38,828 nt of DNA from Parachlorella kessleri (lineage: Eukaryota > Chlorophyta > Trebouxiophyceae > Chlorellales > Chlorellaceae). Numbering within the stretch: position 1 is the first letter of the stretch; each line of letters begins with the position of its first letter. The stretch covers positions 1 to 38,828 of the forward strand of contig BBXU01000334.1 of assembly GCA_001598975.1 (NCBI GenBank), written 5' to 3'. A model generated the notes under the pieces. The model was not told the origin of the DNA. It did not search any database and saw only the letters and a program-made list of their open reading frames with translations. The translations under genes were made by a program, and so were the position numbers. Positions 1-16,600 of this stretch are shown here, piece after piece.

Positions 1-671
1 CCCGGTGCGTGCCTTGGCTTATTGCAGCAGGTGGAGGTCGCTGTGGGCATGGGCGTCGAGTTGTGGGTGCGCAGCTGTCACACGGCGTCGGTTAGCTTGA
101 TCAGCTGGGTGGAAGGACAGATATGCATGGGGAGTCGGCATGTGACTGGTTGCTTCGCTGCTTCACTGCACTGGGGTGCACAACCAGCCCCTGACCTTAG
201 TGGTTGCACCAGCAACCCAGGGGAAGTAGGTTATGCATGGGTTTTGCATTGCTGGGGCTTGCAGCAACCGTGCGACAACTTGAGATGCATGTGCCTGCTG
301 TGCTGCGCTGGGATGACGAGACCCAAACACAATAACCATCTTTCGAATGACTCCCTTTGGTCGGGGAGGCTGATTCGACAAACGTCGCTATACCGACCAG
401 CGCTCTTTACACCCCATGCTTGCCCTGACCTGCACCAGCCTTGGGATATTGCAGCTGCGTGTACCCATACACTTGGCTGCACGCACTGCATGACCTTTCC
501 TCCCTCCCTCTATGCCTTTCGCATGCACAGTGGCTGCATTGACCATCCCGTGCCGCAACCTTCTAGTCCCACCCCAGCACCCCGATGGTGGTAGCAGATG
601 GTCGGGCCGGTCAGGATGCACCTGTCTGCTTCATGACTGATCTTTGTATTTCCGCGGACTCCCTGCTGCAG
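1..671. other. No resolved exon; probably intron of the gene ending at 793
   Basis: I cannot build a convincing exon here. A possible short exon starts after the acceptor-like TTATTGCAG near 27, but its phase cannot be matched confidently to the exon at 672. The rest looks like intron: open frames here have low-complexity, non-conserved translations. The DNA ends at the window edge, so most of the gene is outside. Confidence 0.35.
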
Positions 672-793
672 GCGACTTCCTGGCGCGCCACATTCACAAG
701 TTTGAGGAGATCATTCGCGACCTGGAGACCATGCCGCCTCCCAGCGCAGCAGCACCACAGCAAGCACAGCAGCCGGCTGTGGCAGCACACTGA
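672..793 (+). CDS. 3'-terminal exon of an unidentified gene (partial)
   Basis: After an acceptor CTGCTGCAG ending at 671, the frame starting with GAC at 674 reads 39 residues to a TGA at 791-793. The first 20 residues (DFLARHIHKFEEIIRDLETM) look like an amphipathic helix. The tail is Pro/Ala/Gln rich (PPPSAAAPQQAQQPAVAAH), a common kind of algal C-terminus. The incoming phase would be 1. I do not recognise the family. The frame in phase 0 is also open but gives a Ser/Arg-rich product that looks like a shadow. Upstream exons were not resolved, so the reading frame rests only on the character of the protein and on the splice acceptor. Confidence 0.5.
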
Positions 794-1269
794 GATCCTG
801 GCGCAGCGGCGGGCCCGCTGCTCGTCATCAGGGGTGCAGCCTCAGCTCATTGTAGTGCCCATTGTTGTCTTCAGTCTTGGCGGCCCGCTGTTAGTGTGGT
901 GATTGGAGGGATGGTGCCAATGTGAGAGTAGTGGAAGTCTGCACTTGGAGCTGTTGCCCTTCATTAGCAGTGAAGTGGTGACAGGAGTCATAACATGCTG
1001 ATCCGTTGTAGTGGCTGCGTCCCCTCACGGCGTGCCACGATTCTCTGCAACATGCGAAAGGTTTGCAGTATAGGCAGCTTCAGGCAGCCTCTTATCCTAC
1101 ATGAAAGCCTGATCCCCACTGGTCTGATAAGGCAGATCGTGATCCGAACACGTTGCATTGCATTTTGGGACAAGTACCATGGTGACTCATTCCAGGCAGT
1201 AGTTTGCCCTCCAGAGTGCTACAATAGTCCCTACGATCTTCACGTTTTTGCAAACTGCCTCGGACAAGC
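794..1269. other. Intergenic: 3' flank of the upstream gene and promoter side of the secreted-protein gene
   Basis: No exon is supported. Frames here encode nothing recognisable. The stretch must hold the terminator of the gene ending at 793 and the 5' UTR/promoter of the gene starting at 1270. I see no clear TATA box or repeat. Confidence 0.4.
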
Positions 1270-2959
1270 ATGGCTGGCCGACGCATGCACCTGGCGGCTC
1301 TTGTAGCCGTCCTGTTTGCTGCTGGCTGCTTGGCCCAGCGGGCCCCATTCAAGAACAAGGGCGGCTCCCCAGACTCTTCTGGCGTCTGGATATCCTCGGA
1401 TGCTGGTGTGGGAACAGTTCTGGCAAAGCCAGAAGGCTTCGTGGCAGTCTACACGGATGCTGATGGAACCATAACTACACAAATCTGTGAGGCTGCCCTG
1501 GTTGCACAGCTCGCTGTTAGGCATGGTGTCATGGAGGGCTCTGTGGCTTGGCCAGGATTTTTGAGGTGCATGCAGGCGTTGTAATGCCCACTCCTTGGTC
1601 TGATGCCCCCACTGCTGACCCGCTATTTGTGTCACTTTCTAACACTGTGCACTTATGAACTGAGCCAAAGTTGCATCACAAAGCAGAAATAACCATGCGC
1701 TGCTCCTTCCCTTACTGCGCAGCTAGGTGGACCTCATATGAGTGTACTGGCCCAGGTGAGTAGTGTCAAGGGTCATTGACGGCACAGGGAGACTACTCTT
1801 TTCAAGGTCAGACAGGAGAAGTTTGGGCGAGTGGGGCTGCCCACCCACATGGCTGTCAGCCGACGTTGTGCCCCTCAAAGAAGTTCATGCTCGCCCAAGA
1901 CCTGGATCAGTTGCCTCGTGCTAGGTGTTGCCCTGATCACGCTCTCCTGCATGACAAAAGCATGAGCACAACTGGGCTCTTTCTTCGTTGGCATGTCACT
2001 TAAGAGCTTGCACCGCACCCCGGCGGCAAGCACAGAGCCAGAGGAGCGCTTCACCTCGCTTTCACGTCCAAGCCACTGACACCGCCCGGGTGCACCAAAG
2101 CATAAAGAGCACGGGTGGAGGCAGCACAACTCCTCATGCTTGCTACGCAGGCGAGTACATTGGTGAATTCAACCAGACGCTCATCTACGCCAATGGGACC
2201 GAAGCCAGGGAGGTCCGCTGCGAGAGGGGCAAAATCGACTTCACCAAGGGCACCTGGAACTGGTGAGGCCTTCTTCTGCTTCTTCTGGCTGCTGCGCACT
2301 GTACACTGCACTTGTGGGTCTTGCGCAACACTCAGAGACTACATCGGCAGCTGCTGCATCCGTGTAGGGTTGGGACGCTCTGTCTCTCCCTGTTGGAATC
2401 GTGAGATGCTACTAGTGCGTTTCATTACGCCTGAGGCTTTGTCAGTCATGTGCAGGACCAACACAAAGGCGCCCGAGTGTCCCGCCAAGGGCACCTACCC
2501 CAATATAAACACACTGTATAACTCAACACTGTGAGTGAGGTCGCGCGCATCACGCATGGATGGTTCTAGTGCAACTGCCTTGGGAAGACCTGCATGGACC
2601 ACTGGAGAAGGGCCGTACGGCCTGACAAACCTGTCATTTGCTGCTCGTCAGACTTACCAACTCCTAGGGCGCACATCAGACTGGCTAGTCTAGTCTGCTG
2701 CAGCCTAAGAGCAAACCGCCGCCTGACATGCTGTGTGGCCCTTGGAGTGCATAGACAGCTGGCCAGGTGGCCCGTGGGGCAGACTCATGTTGCCATGCCA
2801 CAGAGAGCAGCCGCTGGTCTTCTCCTTGATGGCACCCTGCTAGCCTTGATGCTGGGGCGACATTGCAGCGAGGCACAGCCCTTTCAAGGTGGTAACAGCA
2901 TAGCGATTACTTTTTGCACCCGCAGGGGCTACCTTGGCAAGAAGTACTACTGCACCTGA
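1270..2959 (+). CDS. Small secreted 4-cysteine glycoprotein, family unknown (5 exons)
   Basis: Exons are 1270-1486, 1723-1755, 2151-2262, 2456-2530 and 2926-2959. Their phases agree throughout and give 156 residues. The N-terminus (MAGRRMHLAALVAVLFAAGCLAQ) is a textbook signal peptide, with cleavage likely after residue 23. The mature part has exactly four Cys (in YECTGP, VRCERG, PECPAKG and KYYCT), so two disulfides are possible. It has four Asn-X-Thr sequons (NQT, NGT, NWT, NST), as expected for a protein passing through the secretory pathway. It ends ...GYLGKKYYCT. I see no known domain: a DADGTIT stretch looks like part of a calcium loop but lacks EF-hand spacing. It is probably an extracellular or cell-wall protein. 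The start is the first ATG before the signal peptide. It is convergent with the DEG1 gene downstream. Confidence 0.75.
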
Positions 2960-4164
2960 AGACCCTGACCTCCTGTGTTACATTGGGATTTTGGGTCTCT
3001 TGCGCTTCGTGGGCATAGACCCTAGCTCGAATGGTCCCAGGTGTCAGGCAGTTGTCAAGATTCAAAGTCGCATGACCAGGGGGCAGCACGCTGTTGAATT
3101 GGACCAAACTGTGCTGGCTTGCAATTTGTTTGGAGTCGCCTGGCTTTGGTCGATGGTGGGAGACCAAGATAGAGTATGTTTTATACGTCTAAGAATGGCT
3201 AGAGTGTCCATTGCTGCTTTTCTCTCACTCAACATCCACCTGTCCTTTGTCCATAGACTGTACAGCCCCCTTTGCCCAGAATTGTTGCAATGTCTCTTAC
3301 GTACAGGTCTCTGTGAGCTTGCAGTCCCCAACTGTCCTAAGGCTATGCTGCCATACAGTACACCTGTAAGCAGAGTCATCTCAGCTGCTTTCCAAACCAT
3401 TCTGTACTGCCTCGAGCAGTCTGAGCTATTATCAGAGTGAGCCCCTGATAACTACTTCAGCTGTGCTATGCTGTACAGCAGCTGTGCTATGCTGTACAGC
3501 AAAAGCCTTAGCACACAATGCCACCCATTCTGACGAGGCCTACACCGTGCCACAATGCTGTGATGCGCACCGCTACTAGCAAGCGCACCATTACTATAGC
3601 CAGCAAGAAGATATGAATTGCAGTGCAGATGACAATCAGTGCTGATTACCGCACCAGACAGCACTCTGGGGGCTGCCTGACAGAAGCAATTGACAATGAG
3701 CAGCACCGCCTGACAAGCAAAAAGCCTGAACAAAATCCCACGCCCGTGGGTACACTTTGAAGTCCAGATTTACAAGGCACCAGATTCCCGGCCCTGCCAG
3801 AATAGTGCGCCAGCACCCAGCAACCCCCCTAGTCCTGTGGCACGCATGTGCCCTACCGATGACCCATACCAAAATGTCACACAGAGGTCAAGTTATTTCG
3901 TCACAAGCTAGCACCGCCCATCGACCACACCAGGCGCCCGCCCAGGCACACAAGGCAGCCTAGCGCCACTGTCACCCTTACAGGCAGGCTCCCCAGTCCT
4001 CCAGGGTTACTGAACTATTGTACCCCATCATGGAGCTGCTTTGACCTCACCCACCCTCCCCACCCAGGGCAGGCCACACTACATGCCCTCTTTGCCAGTG
4101 ATCCCAGCCATGCTGTGCTTTGTTACCAGTGGCGAGCACAGCTGAGTTGCTTGCCTGAGTTGAA
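2960..4164. other. Tail-to-tail intergenic region
   Basis: This lies between the stop of the secreted-protein gene and the stop of DEG1. No exon is supported; the 168-residue open frame at 2934-3440 has no recognisable motif and overlaps the last exon of the gene in another frame. A TTACA at 3978-3982 reads TGTAA on the minus strand, the polyadenylation motif usual in green algae, 183 nt past the DEG1 stop. It may serve that gene, but one chance match in this space is not unlikely. Confidence 0.45.
3459..3500. repeat. Perfect 21-bp tandem duplication
   Basis: Positions 3459-3479 and 3480-3500 are identical 21-mers beginning AGCTGTGCTATGCTG. It lies in intergenic DNA between two convergent genes. 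It looks like a simple recent slippage duplication. Confidence 0.95.
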
Positions 4165-9388
<5,224 letters not shown>

Positions 9389-10666
9389 GAGTCAGTTCGA
9401 AGGCTTATCAGTGACACCAAGCTAGCAGATCGTCGTCATTGACATGCAGGCACCACCCACCTGTCCTCATCATCACTGCAGCGTTCATGGTCACCCGTCT
9501 GCCCTATAACAGAGGAGAAAACCCTGGACTGTGACGATCTGCCACGATGATGTCCCTATTAACCAGCGAACCGTCCAGGTCTCGATGCTTCCTCCTACAA
9601 AGGGTTAGTAAGGGGCGCCAAGCCCGGGGCGTGCGGTGAGAATGGCAGATGCTTGCAGGTGACGGAAGTGGTGCTGAACCTAGAGATTCAAACACGTTGA
9701 ACCCATGCATATATCCTTCTGATCTGACCTTGCTACGTAAGACGTCAAAAACTGCCGGCAAAGGGATTGCAAAGCATGGCAACTTCAAGCTTCGAAAACA
9801 TAGCACCTCTGGGTGCTCACTGACGTGGAACAGCAGGTAACCCTGCTTTGGGCTGTTGGATGAGTTGTTACAGGCCTGAGTCAAACATCCTGACAAGTGA
9901 GCAGCAGCACCTCTACAGCTGGTGGTCAGTCGAGTGGGGGGCTTCCTAAGGGGGCAGGTATTGCGTTCAAAAAGAGGTACGGGTATACTCGGCTGCAGGG
10001 CCCTGTCAGCCCGGGTCTATGCAGTTATCAGCATGGGTGGCAGGTAGTGCAAACAGGGAGTGAGAGCTGGGCTGGACTGATAGGGCTGGATGCAGAATGA
10101 GCCCGATCTGATGAAGACTGCCTGGGTGCTGAGCCAGTAATTCTCTCCCCAGGATAAGCTAAGTTGTGCACTGTGTCTCGCCTGAGGTCTTAGCCAGTAT
10201 ATATTATGGGTGCCCTCTCCCTAACAAACAGTTGAGAAGGAGATGTTGGTTGGGCAATCCAAAGAGCTGACATCATATATTGTTGTTCGCTAACGACAGT
10301 TGTCAGCGAACAATTGGTTACTGCCACCGGCACGACATACTGACCAAATAGTGAACAGCCGGGAATCAAGCATGGCATTCAAGCTACACACTGCATACAA
10401 AACAAGTGTAAGGCAAGCTCATTGGACAGTACGACTGCAGTGATGCGAGCTTAAAAAGTACTACAAAAGAAGTGCAAGAGTCATATGCAAGTACCATCCC
10501 TCCTAATGGCTCGCCGCCTCCAGCCTATGAGCTTGCATGGGGCTGGCCACCAGAGCGGTACGTTGAGTTCCATACCATGCAATGACGGGTACACCATGGG
10601 TTTCATGAAATTAAATATATAATGATCCTAGCACGCTCACAGCATGCTGAGGATACAGCCACTGCC
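9389..10666. other. Intergenic: DEG1 promoter side and KUP 3' flank
   Basis: Both neighbours are on the minus strand. The region should hold the DEG1 promoter/5' UTR near 9389 and the KUP 3' UTR near 10666. No exon is supported. A strong inverted repeat lies at 10283-10313 (separate entry). The DNA around 10200-10640 is more AT-rich than the genes, as expected for non-coding flank. Confidence 0.5.
10283..10313. other. Inverted repeat (hairpin) in KUP 3' flank
   Basis: TTGTTCGCT (10283-10291) pairs perfectly with AGCGAACAA (10305-10313). An inner GACA/TGTC adds four more pairs across a 2-nt loop, with a 3-nt bulge (AAC). It lies about 350 nt past the KUP stop on the coding strand. It could be a 3' UTR structure or the footprint of a small inverted-repeat element. 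Confidence 0.8.
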
Positions 10667-13600
10667 TTAGACCTCATAGGTCACGCCCAGTTCTATCATG
10701 CCCTCTACCGGAATGTGGTAGGAGGCAGGGGTTGACTGAATGTTGTTGGCCAGCATGGCATAAAACCCCTCAAGCATCAGCACCTGCAGTCAGCCAGCCT
10801 TCCACCAACATCAAAATCGACAGACCGGCCGCATGAACCTGTTAGCACCATAGCCCAGACCCTTCAGTTTGGCTGCTGCACAGGGGCCCCACTCTAATAG
10901 CAAAGTGAAGCGGGCGCCCCTTCGCTTGCAAATCACACGAAACATGCGACTAGGCTGCGGGGCCCCCTCCTCATCCAATTCATCGCGCCAACGCAACTCT
11001 ACCCCTTCCCAACAGATCTCCCTAAATGAAATAGAAGATTGCTCCGTGGCTACCTGGGGCCTAGCCCCGTGGGGCTTCCCCAAGGAGGACAACCAGTGGT
11101 TGACGTGCATGCGGCGTGGGTTACCGACACCGCGGCTGCCAGAGGGCAAACCTGCCTCACCTTGAACCAGGCCAGCCGGTTGGCGGCCCTCAGCTGCGAC
11201 TTGCCCAGCAGGTAGGCAACAGGCCCCTGGCGGTACGCCTCTTGTACCGCTTCCCTGTCCGCGGCCATGCTGGCCTCGAAATCGCCCACTGGGAAAGCGG
11301 CAGTTGCCAGGGCGCCGGCGACGCCCTTGGGGCTGTCACTACCTTCGACGGGGCCACCGCCTTGGGCGCTGCGCAGCCCCACGGACGTGAGGGTGAAGAT
11401 CTGCCGCCGTGTGGCTGCCACAGCAGGCACAGCGCGTGCGCCGGAGGCGGCCATGCTCGGCCCTTGCGCTGCTGTGCTCGCTGCGGCCGCAACTGAAGGG
11501 GCGGTGGAGGCGGTGGAGGGGCGCCCTGTTGACTCATCGTCGCCAAGGTGAGTCACAACTGTGACCGTGAGAGTGTCGGCGGCCCCGTCGGCACCCGCCA
11601 CTGACTCTTCCGCGGGTGTGGGAGGCGTCGCTGTGCTCATGCCTGCACCCGTGGTGCAGCCAGAGTTCAAGCCCACTGGCGATGATTGATATGTTGCCTG
11701 GGCAAGGTACAGTAAATGGGGGTCACCCCTATCAGTCCGCCAAGGCTTGTATATGCCTTACTACACCCTTGCAATTTGTCACGCCGGAGGGAACTAAAGC
11801 TCTTGCTCACTGTCAGTACGCGCAGCCAACCAGCCGCCCAAGAGCCCCCATCCTAGAGGCACCCCACCTCCTGCCAGCTGTATGGACCCCGCTGCGCCTG
11901 CTGTGCCTGCTGTCATGCCCGCTTCCAGGTCGCGCTCAGCAGCCAGCTCAGCGTCATCGCTCTGTTGCCCCTCCTTGAGCTTGGCTGCGAGGTCCCTGCA
12001 AGCAAGCCCCGGCAGCTACTGAGCACAGACACCCAGAGCCAGGGTTGGTGGACAGGCCCTCACTCTTCAAAGCCGCCCAGAGCTTGGCAGCCAGCACCTG
12101 TCCCAGGAAGCAAGAAAGAGCAGCAGAAGGGATGGCCATGCCACCCTACAGAAGGCGCAGGCGCAGGCGCCTGCAAGCAATAAGAGGTGCCGGCCACTCA
12201 CAAGCACAGCTTGACCTGAAACCGTCCCACCAGGTTGCCACCTACCAGGCCGGAGCCTCATCAAGGCAACATTTGACAAAAAGCCAGCCTGCCCTGGCCA
12301 TGCGACGAGCTCTGCTTGCAACAAGCCGAGGAGTTTGCAAGGGCAGAGCACGCCCCTGAACCGGAGCACGGCACAGCTGGCGCAGCGCTGGGTCTTACCT
12401 GGCGAGGGCCTTGAGCTCGGCCGGTGATAGGCTGTTGTCCGGTGAGGGTGAGGGGAGGCTGCGCCCCTTCTTGGTCCACCAGGCTGGCAGCTGCGGCCGC
12501 TGCCTGCACATTTGAGGAAGGAGAGGGGCGAGTAAGATTTTGTAGGCTTTGTAGGCAGTGCTAAGGTTGTACTTCTCTCAGGCGACGGGAGTCTCAGGCG
12601 ACGGGAGACTGCGCCCCTGTTGGGTCCTTTAGGCTGGCAGCTGCCGGCTACCCGCGGACGACGAAGAACACGGGATCCTACCCACCTGCCGCTCTTGCTG
12701 CCAGTAGTCTTGGTGGCGGTGGGGCTGCCCCCAGGCAGTGCAGCAAGCTGTCCCTGAGGTGAGGTGCTCCCCTCAGCATCAGGCGGCAGGAAGGGCATTA
12801 CGTCCAGGCTATCAGACGGTACTACGTTACCGCTGCTAGCCGCCTGCGTGGTCGAACCCGCTACGGCTGCTGGGCTTGCCATGCTGCGTGCCAAGTCCTC
12901 CGGCTGTGGTGGGGTAGCAAATGGCGCCAGCCCCTCGGGGCTTTGGTGAGGAGTGGACTGCTGCTGGTAGTGCTGCTGCGACTGGGCCAGCGTCAGCGCC
13001 TCCTGGGGGATCTGAGGGATTCCCTCGTGGATCGTGGGCCCCGGCGCGTGCCGCCTGACCAGCTGAGGGTCAGCAGCTGAACCAGCGCCCTGCGCCCCCG
13101 GGAAAGACAGCGGCGAGTGCAGCAGGACGCGGCGGCGGTGCTCTACACTGGTACTGGATCGGTGCAGCAGCCCGAGGGTGGGCCGCGGGGGAGCCTGCGG
13201 CAGCGGCACCGTGCGAGGCGCCCCCACCAACTCCACCTCCTCTTCAGCTGACAGGTGGCGTTGGTGCAGCAGCGGGATGCGTATCGCGGGGCGCGGCGGC
13301 GGGGGCGGCAGCGGCATGGTGGCTGCGCCGTAGATTGCGTCGTGGAGGGCGGCGGTGCGCGAGGCTGTCTCTGCCGGGGTGGTGCTCTCCAGCGCTAGCG
13401 AGCGCATCCTCCTGCGGTAGACGCGATGGCAGAAAGTGAGAGAAGGTTGGGGCAGGTGCACGGGATTCTGTGAGGCTGGGGTTGATAATGAGCATATGAG
13501 AGCCCTCTGGTGGCGGCTATGGTCAGGCATTCATAGAAAGGCGGCGCTGCAAATGAGATCACGGGCGCGATAGTACCCTGCCTGGCTGTCGCACACATGC

Positions 13601-16600
13601 CAACAGAAAGGCAGGCAAAGGGAGCAGGTGATCACTCCAAACCTGTCCGAAACACACAGCCGTGTCACCAGGGCACCACTGCTGCTGCACTTACCTGAAG
13701 GACGAGGGCTGCTGTACCCAGGGGAGCCCTTCTGTTACGCCTCCCTCCTCCTGCGCTCACATATGCACCAGAATAAGTAATGCTTGAAAAGTGCACAGCG
13801 GCTGGCCTGGTAAATATCTGTGGGCACAACAGAATGCCTGCACGCTGACCAACAGCTGCGCCAAAGATTGGAGGCATACTGCCAGATGGCAATATGCATT
13901 CAGCAAACGGTCGAAACTTGGCCATAGGACACTGCCAAGAGCAGTATGTGTTAGCCTCCCGATGAGCTCACAATGGTTTCAAGGACCCACCCAGCAATCT
14001 GACATGGAGCCAAGAAGAACAGTATATAAAAGTATACAACACAGCAGTCGCAACCACAGCCTACGCACCAGCAGCAGCAGCAGCACGACGAGCAAAGCAG
14101 TATCTGACGGGCCATTACACAGCCACAGCCACTGATTACAGCTGCGGCCTTCCCATGTTACCCACCCAGGCAGCCACTTCCAAGCCCCATCGCACCTGGC
14201 AGTTGATGTATGTGAAGGTGACTGACTGCCCTGCCCTAGCCGTGCCCTGGCTGTTATCGACTCCCACAGGGATTGACACACGGGACAGCCGGTGGCCAAT
14301 GCTAGCTGCAAGGTCTGCGGCCGCACAGGAGCATCTAACTGTTGCCAAGAGTGTGGTAATGGATGACACTGCTTCACAGAACAGCTACAAAGCTAGAGAT
14401 ACTGCGGCGCATGAACCTCACTTGCATATCATTCACTGTGAACGCACATGGTTTACACCTGGCCCTGCCTTGCCAGTCTATGCCTGTTAAGACCGACAAA
14501 AACGCAAGCATGTTTACAAGTGACAGCCTCCCAAACGTTCCCCGCCCTTCCCCGCCCTTACCAGGATGCACTGAGAGTCGGCAGCAACGTTGGTACCAGC
14601 AGCGACTCGCAATTGCCGCCCGTGCCCAAGCCACTGGGCCAGACCAGCCATCCCCATCCCAATGGCAGCTCGCCACAAGGGCAAAACCTTACGAATCCAC
14701 GACTCACCAGCCCCCTCCCTGCTGTGTACGGTGCTGCCGCCGGCGCCCCAGACACCGTCCAGCCCTCGCCGCAGCGACGCCGCCAACACAGAGCCCTGGT
14801 ACGAGTGGAACGTGCCCATTGCGCTTGCAGGGCCGGGGGTGGGGGAGGTGGGGTAGGGCTGCGGGAGGGAGTCAGAGGCGGGGGGCGCCCAGGGGGAGGG
14901 GCGGGAGAAGTAGGAGCCGTGATGAGAGTCGTGATACGAGCCATCAGCGTCATAGTGTGACATCTCCTCAAAGCCCATGCCGGGGGAGAGATACTCCAGG
15001 ATCTCCTGCACAGCAGCAAGGAATCCGATGCAGGGAGATGTTCAGCCTCTGCCGGGGGTCGACCTGCTGCAGGAAAGACTGGCCTGAGCAACCCATTACC
15101 ACATGATGACACAAGGACAGCCCTACTGGGACCTTGTGAGTGGCAGTAGGAGTGCTGAAGCGATGCCAACCCACGCATGCTGCAACAGGAGTGGTCTGGG
15201 AGTATCAGCATCAGCGCTGTGTGCACACTCTGTGCTATGTTTCCTTTCAATGCCCTCTGCCTACACCCCTGCAGGCACAGCTATGTCCTGACCTGCGTGC
15301 AAGCATCAACCCCTGCTCGTCACCCCTGGTCAGCAGCAATTCAGGTAGTCCTCACTGGCACGCAACTTCACACATGGTGCAGGCGGACACCAGCGGCATA
15401 CCTGCATAATGTGTTCCACAAACTGCTCGTCGTGCCGGACACTGTCCATGTAGCCATACCGCATCACAGCGTGGTAGAAGCCAGGCAGGTGCAGCTTCCT
15501 GCAGTCGCAGCCCAGGCAGGCGAGTGAGCAGTCAGGCCGCAACGCCAGAGCGCAGCAGCAGCGGGGCTTGCAAGTAGACCACATGAGTTGCGGTCTGCCA
15601 TGGAGTTACAACATCTGCAACGCCAGGTCGTGTTGTAATGCGAGGGAATCAAAGGGGAAACCCCAAGAGATAATCCCATACCAGAAGGAAAGCCGCAGGA
15701 ACAGCCAGCGAGAGAGGCCGTGGTATCCTGCAATGATGGCGCGGCACCAAAAAGGTGAGGCCAGTCACCTGATGAGCAGCCGCTCCTCTGTGGCAATGTG
15801 GGGGAGTGGCACGCTGCGCAGCGTGAGGATCACCGCCACCTTGTGCAGGGCGGCCATGCGACCCAGGAAGCGTACCAGCACCGGGGACAATCCTGCAATT
15901 GTGGGGGCCAGCAACAGGGCCAAAGCCTCTAATCAGATATAGCAGCAGTGGAACCCAGCACGCAAGCACCCAAGGCAAGAGCCGGGCTGACGTGACGCGG
16001 CTCCCTGCATCCATTTCTGTTCACCCCACATGCTCCCCCTCTCCATCCTCCTTTTGCAGCCTCCCTTTTAACCGTCAGGCAGGGCCCTCCATAACCAAGC
16101 CCACGCCTGAACAACTGCTGCTGCTGCAAAGTCGGCTGCCAGCCTACCTGTTAGCAACTCGTTGTAATAGATACCGATGCCAGGCACCCGCGCCACCAGA
16201 GGGCCGTCCTCCCCCAGCCTCAGCACCGGCCCCAGCGCCGCCATCGAAGACTTAGCCGCATTCGGGAGCGGCTTGCCGGCCGCGCTTGCGCTGTGGTCAC
16301 CCTTTTCCCCATGGCCACCACCCAGCTGGTGCTTCTCTTCTAATTGGCCGTTGCTCTTGCCGCCACCGGCATCCCAGGCATCCACCAGGGAGTGGTACTC
16401 AATGCTGAGCAGGTCCCGGAGGGGCACGGCGTGCTTGTGGATGTAGCTCAGCTTCAGCTCCTGGCCCCAGTGCCAGGTGTAGGTGATGACAAACATGACA
16501 AAGGCCAGCGTCAGGGTGAACCAGGCGCCCTTGGGGACCTGCAGGGCGACCAAAGAGGCAGGTGCGTTATTGATGACAAACATGACTAAGTTCGGGGGTG

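Noticed and set aside
1461..1481. EF-hand-like DADGTIT in the secreted protein
   Set aside because: The 12-residue loop spacing and the closing Glu of an EF-hand are missing, and there are no flanking helices.
12067..13530. A 487-residue uninterrupted minus-strand open frame
   Set aside because: Only 13411-12686 is exon 18 of the KUP gene. The rest runs through intron 18 and across exon 19 in a different frame; splice signals and phase show the exon continues in another frame.
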